Shown here one piece after another: positions 4,097 to 7,595 of a DNA stretch of 7,595 nucleotides. The translations under genes were made by a program, and so were the position numbers. Origin of the DNA: Flavobacteriales bacterium (lineage in GTDB: Bacteria; Bacteroidota; Bacteroidia; Flavobacteriales; Flavobacteriaceae); NCBI GenBank assembly GCA_027003085.1, contig JALWYR010000052.1:1-7595 (forward strand), read 5' to 3'. The notes below the pieces were generated by a model, which saw nothing but the letters and a program-made list of their open reading frames with translations, did no database searches and had not been told where the DNA came from. Position 1 is the stretch's first letter. Each line of letters starts with the position of its first letter.

Positions 4097-6793
4097 ATGA
4101 TAAAAATAAATGTAATGACACGATTTTTGGGATTAGTACTTGGAATATTCATTGGTTTTCAAGGGTTGTGGGCCCAACAATGGAAACCGGTTGTACCGGG
4201 AACAATTCCGGCATCACAAGAGCGTTTTCACGAGCCCATGCCCCGAAAATATATTTTGATGCAAACGGATTTAAGAACCGCCCTGCAAAGGGCCGAAAAT
4301 GCACCATTTGAAAATGAAAACGGACCGGCAGTTGATTTGATGATTCCCGTAGATGCCCGGGGTACGGTGGAACGATTCGAAACCCACAGGGTACGATATA
4401 TGGAAGACGGATTGGCCCGGCGATATCCGCAACTCTTTACCTTGCTGGGTAAAAGCAAGTCGGGGAAAGTTCTTCATGTAAGTGTTTCGCCCTACGAAGT
4501 GAATATGATTGTTACCCGGCCGGGCAAGCCTACCTTTTTGCTCAAACCTTATGCCGAAAACACGTGGATCGGTTACTCTATCGACCAACAGTATTTTACC
4601 GACGAAGGTTTCCGGTGCGATGTGGCCGATGTGGAAGGAGAAACACCCTCATTCGACGAAAATATGCTTCAACGTCCGGCCTTCAACGATGGAACCTTGC
4701 GCAAATACCGTTATGCACCCAGCATAACAGGCGAATACTCGCAGTATACACTCAACCGTTTGGGTATTCCGTCTTCGGCATCGGATGCCGATAAAAAAAC
4801 GGCCGTTCTCGGGGCTGTCCAAGCTGCCGTAACCCGCATCAATAGTGTTTACGAAAAGGATATGGCTATTCGTTTGATTTTGGTCAACAACGAAGACCAA
4901 GTGATTTACCTGGATCCTTCGACCGACCCGTTTGACAACAGTGCATCGAATATGTCCGGTTTGCTCAATCAAAATCAAACAACGGTAAATACACAAATCG
5001 GTTCGGCCAATTATGACGTAAGCCAAGTATGGTGTCAAGGTAATTTGCAGGGCTTGGCGCAATTGGGCGTGGTCTGTTCAGGCATGAAAGGTCGTGGCGC
5101 TATTCGCGGACAACAACCCGAAACCGACCGCTACATTATAAGCGTGGCCTGTCATGAAATGGGGCATCAATTCGGTGCCAACCACACATTTAGCAATTCC
5201 AATTGTGGCGGAAGCCGTCACGATGCCACGGCGGTGGAAACCGGTAGCGGAACCACCATTATGTCTTATGCGGGCATTTGTCCGCCCGATGTACAAAACT
5301 GGACCGACGACCGCTTTAATTATGTGGCCATTAAAGAATTCCGCAATAACATTAACAATAACGGAACGGGGTCGTGTAGTGTAAATGAACCCGTGGGCCA
5401 CAGTGCTCCGTCAATCAATGCCGGTGTGGATAAATACATACCCAAAGAAACTCCGTTTATGCTATCGGCTTCGGTGTCGGATGCCGACGGCGACCCTGTA
5501 ACTTTGGTTTGGGACGAAGAAGATGCGCCACAATCCTCGCATAGCATCACCACCACCCCGCAACCCACGTGGACCGACGGGCCCATGTTCCGCCCCTATC
5601 CCGAACGGGACACTACGGTAAGGTTTTTCCCTAAACTCGAAACCCTATTGGCCGGGCAAACTTCGTCAACCTGGGAAGTATTGCCAAGCGTAACGCGTCT
5701 TTTGACCTTTAATGTTACGGCACGGGATAATCATCCGGGAAAAGGTCAAACAGCCAATGATGTGATTTACCTGGGTGTTCGCGACGATGCAGGACCTTTC
5801 CGTATCACTTCGCAACAAACCACCGAAGCATGGCTACCCGGACAGCAGGTAACCGTAACCTGGGATGTGGCCGGAACCGATCAGGGGTATATCAATTGCT
5901 CAACGGTGGATGTTATTGCTTCCTACGATGCCGGTTTGCATTTTACCGATACGTTGGCCGCAGGTGTGCCCAACAACGGCTCCACTACCTTTACCGTACC
6001 CAACGTAAATTCAGCCAATGCAAGAATTATGGTCAAAGCACGGGATAATTACTTCCTGTCGATCAACCCCGCACGGATCACCATAGGCAACTACACCCAA
6101 CAATGCGGAAACCAACATACGCATGCACCTGCCATCAGCATTCCCGATAACAATAGCGCGGGAATAACCGACACCATCCACGTGAGCGAAAATCAATACA
6201 TTTCGGATGTAAACGTGCATGTAAATATTACGCATAGCTATGTAAGGGATTTACAAATCAAACTCATTGCCCCCGACGGCACCCAAGTGATGCTTTGGAA
6301 CCACAATTGCGGCGGGCAGGATAATTTGGTGCTCACTTTCGACGACGATGGAAATAACATAGATTGCAGTCAATTGACCGGTAATATTCAACCGGTGGAA
6401 AACCTGAGTGTGTTGAACGATAAATATTCGGCCGGCGATTGGATTTTGGCCATTAACGATAATGCCGCACCCGACCAAGGAACACTGAACGACTGGGCTT
6501 TGGAATTCTGTTATTTGGTGAATGTAAAAAATTACGGAATTACCGGTGTAAAAGTTTATCCCAATCCTTCCGACGGTCAATTTAATATCCGGTTTCCCTT
6601 GAAATATCATCAGCCCGTGTCCGTTCAAATAACGGATTTAAGCGGCCGGGTTGTTTATTCGAAAAATTTCGAGCCCGTACCCGGTTCGGTATTCGAACAA
6701 AAAATTACCACCGGACAACTGAGCAAAGGAAGCTATATCCTTCGCATTAATCAAAATCAGTATTACTGGAATCAAATGATACAAATAAAATAA
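4097..6793 (+). CDS. T9SS-secreted reprolysin-like zinc metalloprotease
   Basis: This 898-residue secreted protease has all domains intact. Residues 1-27 are a signal peptide; the ATG at 4115 (MTRFLGLVLGIF) is a credible alternative start. A propeptide (about 45-200) has the family pattern and a cysteine in RCDVADVE (Cys174). The catalytic domain (about 203-428) carries HEMGHQFGANH, a full HExxHxxGxxH (His353, His357 and His363 as zinc ligands, Glu354 as catalytic base), and the Met-turn IMSYAGICP (Met389). Two Ig-like beta domains follow (about 436-562, with SDADGDPVTL, and 567-664). A proprotein-convertase-type P domain lies at about 670-806 (SIPDNNSAGITDTI, LIAPDGTQV, LNDWALEFC). A type A sorting domain closes the protein (815-898; VKVYPNPSDGQF, DLSGRVVYS, KGSYILRI). 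It should be exported by T9SS and act outside the cell; substrate unknown. It starts 3 nt after the amidase stop and is followed after 6 nt by a paralogue, so it is surely in one operon. Confidence 0.95.
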   Translation: MIKINVMTRFLGLVLGIFIGFQGLWAQQWKPVVPGTIPASQERFHEPMPRKYILMQTDLRTALQRAENAPFENENGPAVDLMIPVDARGTVERFETHRVRYMEDGLARRYPQLFTLLGKSKSGKVLHVSVSPYEVNMIVTRPGKPTFLLKPYAENTWIGYSIDQQYFTDEGFRCDVADVEGETPSFDENMLQRPAFNDGTLRKYRYAPSITGEYSQYTLNRLGIPSSASDADKKTAVLGAVQAAVTRINSVYEKDMAIRLILVNNEDQVIYLDPSTDPFDNSASNMSGLLNQNQTTVNTQIGSANYDVSQVWCQGNLQGLAQLGVVCSGMKGRGAIRGQQPETDRYIISVACHEMGHQFGANHTFSNSNCGGSRHDATAVETGSGTTIMSYAGICPPDVQNWTDDRFNYVAIKEFRNNINNNGTGSCSVNEPVGHSAPSINAGVDKYIPKETPFMLSASVSDADGDPVTLVWDEEDAPQSSHSITTTPQPTWTDGPMFRPYPERDTTVRFFPKLETLLAGQTSSTWEVLPSVTRLLTFNVTARDNHPGKGQTANDVIYLGVRDDAGPFRITSQQTTEAWLPGQQVTVTWDVAGTDQGYINCSTVDVIASYDAGLHFTDTLAAGVPNNGSTTFTVPNVNSANARIMVKARDNYFLSINPARITIGNYTQQCGNQHTHAPAISIPDNNSAGITDTIHVSENQYISDVNVHVNITHSYVRDLQIKLIAPDGTQVMLWNHNCGGQDNLVLTFDDDGNNIDCSQLTGNIQPVENLSVLNDKYSAGDWILAINDNAAPDQGTLNDWALEFCYLVNVKNYGITGVKVYPNPSDGQFNIRFPLKYHQPVSVQITDLSGRVVYSKNFEPVPGSVFEQKITTGQLSKGSYILRINQNQYYWNQMIQIK

Positions 6794-6799
6794 TTCGAT

Positions 6800-7595
6800 A
6801 TGAAAAAATTATTTATTCTCGTAGGACTATTACTGGCTTTTCAAGCTCATGCCCAAAAATTTTTCCGGTTTGTCCCGGCGGCTGACGGGCAAGTATCTTA
6901 TCCCGAAGAACGTATGCCTTCGGATTACCGGTTGATAAAAGTGGACAAACAAGCATTATTAAACCTTCTGACCGCTTCGCCCGATCAGTTTTCGGGACGT
7001 CGTTCCGATATTTTGCTTACCGTTCCTTTACCCGACAATGATAAAGTTACATTCCGCATGTATCGCACCCACCCGATGAGCGCCGAGCGCGAAGCCGAAT
7101 TTCCCGATTTGCTTTCGTTTCGCGGGGTGGAAGTAAAAGGAGCGCGCCGCATGCGAATGGAAATCAACCCCTTGGGTGTTTTCCTCAAAACCTACGGAGG
7201 CCGGAAAGGTGGAGCGGTGCTTCAACCCTTCGACAATGCAGGGACATACATTTATTACTTTATGGCCGACCAGCCGGGCTTGGAGCATCATTGCGATGTA
7301 ACCGAAAGTATTGAATACGATTTACCCGGCCAATCCGCCCGTCCTGCGTATTCGGATCAAATTTTACGTACTTTCCGCTTGGCCTTTGCTGCCGATGGCG
7401 AGTTTTCGCAATTCCATGTACAACAAGCCATCAACAACGGCACCCTTCCGTCCAACGCCACCGATGCACAGAAAAAACAAGCGGTTTTGGCCGCCATCAA
7501 TGTGATTATCGACCGCGTAAACGAAGTGTACGAAACCGATTTTGCCATTCATCTTCAATTGATTTCGGGTACCAATATCATCTATTTGGATCCTA
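6800..7595 (+). CDS. Second reprolysin-like metalloprotease, cut by window end
   Basis: An open frame starts at ATG 6800, 6 nt after the preceding stop, and runs off the window after 265 codons. Residues 1-19 are a signal peptide (MKKLFILVGLLLAFQAHAQ). Residues about 35-185 correspond to the propeptide of the upstream protease, including a cysteine in HHCDVTES (Cys165) that lines up with its RCDVAD. From residue 191 the catalytic domain begins: TFRLAFAADGEFSQF, DAQKKQAVLAAI, RVNEVYETDFAIHLQLI and IIYLDP align with YRYAPSITGEYSQY, DADKKTAVLGAV, RINSVYEKDMAIRLILV and VIYLDP of the neighbour, with an overall offset of 9 residues by YLDP. The zinc site lies beyond the window, so activity cannot be judged. 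The sequences are clearly homologous but well diverged, so the duplication is old. A full-length protein with a P domain and sorting domain is expected but not shown. Confidence 0.9.
   Translation, partial: MKKLFILVGLLLAFQAHAQKFFRFVPAADGQVSYPEERMPSDYRLIKVDKQALLNLLTASPDQFSGRRSDILLTVPLPDNDKVTFRMYRTHPMSAEREAEFPDLLSFRGVEVKGARRMRMEINPLGVFLKTYGGRKGGAVLQPFDNAGTYIYYFMADQPGLEHHCDVTESIEYDLPGQSARPAYSDQILRTFRLAFAADGEFSQFHVQQAINNGTLPSNATDAQKKQAVLAAINVIIDRVNEVYETDFAIHLQLISGTNIIYLDP

Overview
The window looks like ordinary chromosomal DNA from a member of the Bacteroidota, probably a flavobacterium-like lineage. The evidence is two proteins ending in type IX secretion (T9SS) type A sorting domains (YPNP...GxY...KI), an amidase with the Bacteroidota style of SPOR-like tail, A-rich leaders instead of Shine-Dalgarno sites, and putative promoters loosely resembling the Bacteroidota -7 element. 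No RNA genes, CRISPR arrays, insertion sequences or phage structural genes were seen.

Layout. Positions 1-96 are AT-rich and non-coding, with a 14-bp inverted repeat enclosing a small hairpin. Positions 97-315 keep an open frame of 72 codons with no start codon, which looks like the 3' remnant of a decayed gene. A small helix-hairpin-helix protein of the Cdd1 family (336-614) follows. A strong bidirectional terminator (632-656) separates it from a convergent minus-strand pair: a 465-aa secreted fibre-like protein with about ten tandem 15-residue repeats (1180-2577), and downstream of it a 160-aa T9SS cargo protein (679-1161). A 259-bp divergent intergenic region (2578-2836) follows. The plus-strand operon then holds a periplasmic N-acetylmuramoyl-L-alanine amidase (2837-4093), an 898-aa T9SS-exported reprolysin-like metalloprotease (4097-6793), and the first 265 codons of a second protease of the same family (6800 to the window end). 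Gaps in this operon are only 3 and 6 nt.

How the genes may work together. All five genes from 679 to the end have N-terminal signal peptides, so both divergent operons act on the envelope or outside the cell. The amidase remodels peptidoglycan; the proteases and the fibre-like and T9SS proteins are probably exported or surface products. The intergenic region has a 13-bp sequence, GGTATGATTTTTG, at matching distances upstream of both operons in inverted orientation, so the two operons may share a promoter type or regulator. I do not see a clearly new defence or mobile system. The most unusual items are the mirrored promoter motif, the strictly periodic 15-residue repeat protein, the tandem metalloprotease paralogues with a shared propeptide cysteine, and the start-less gene remnant beside the 5' inverted repeat.
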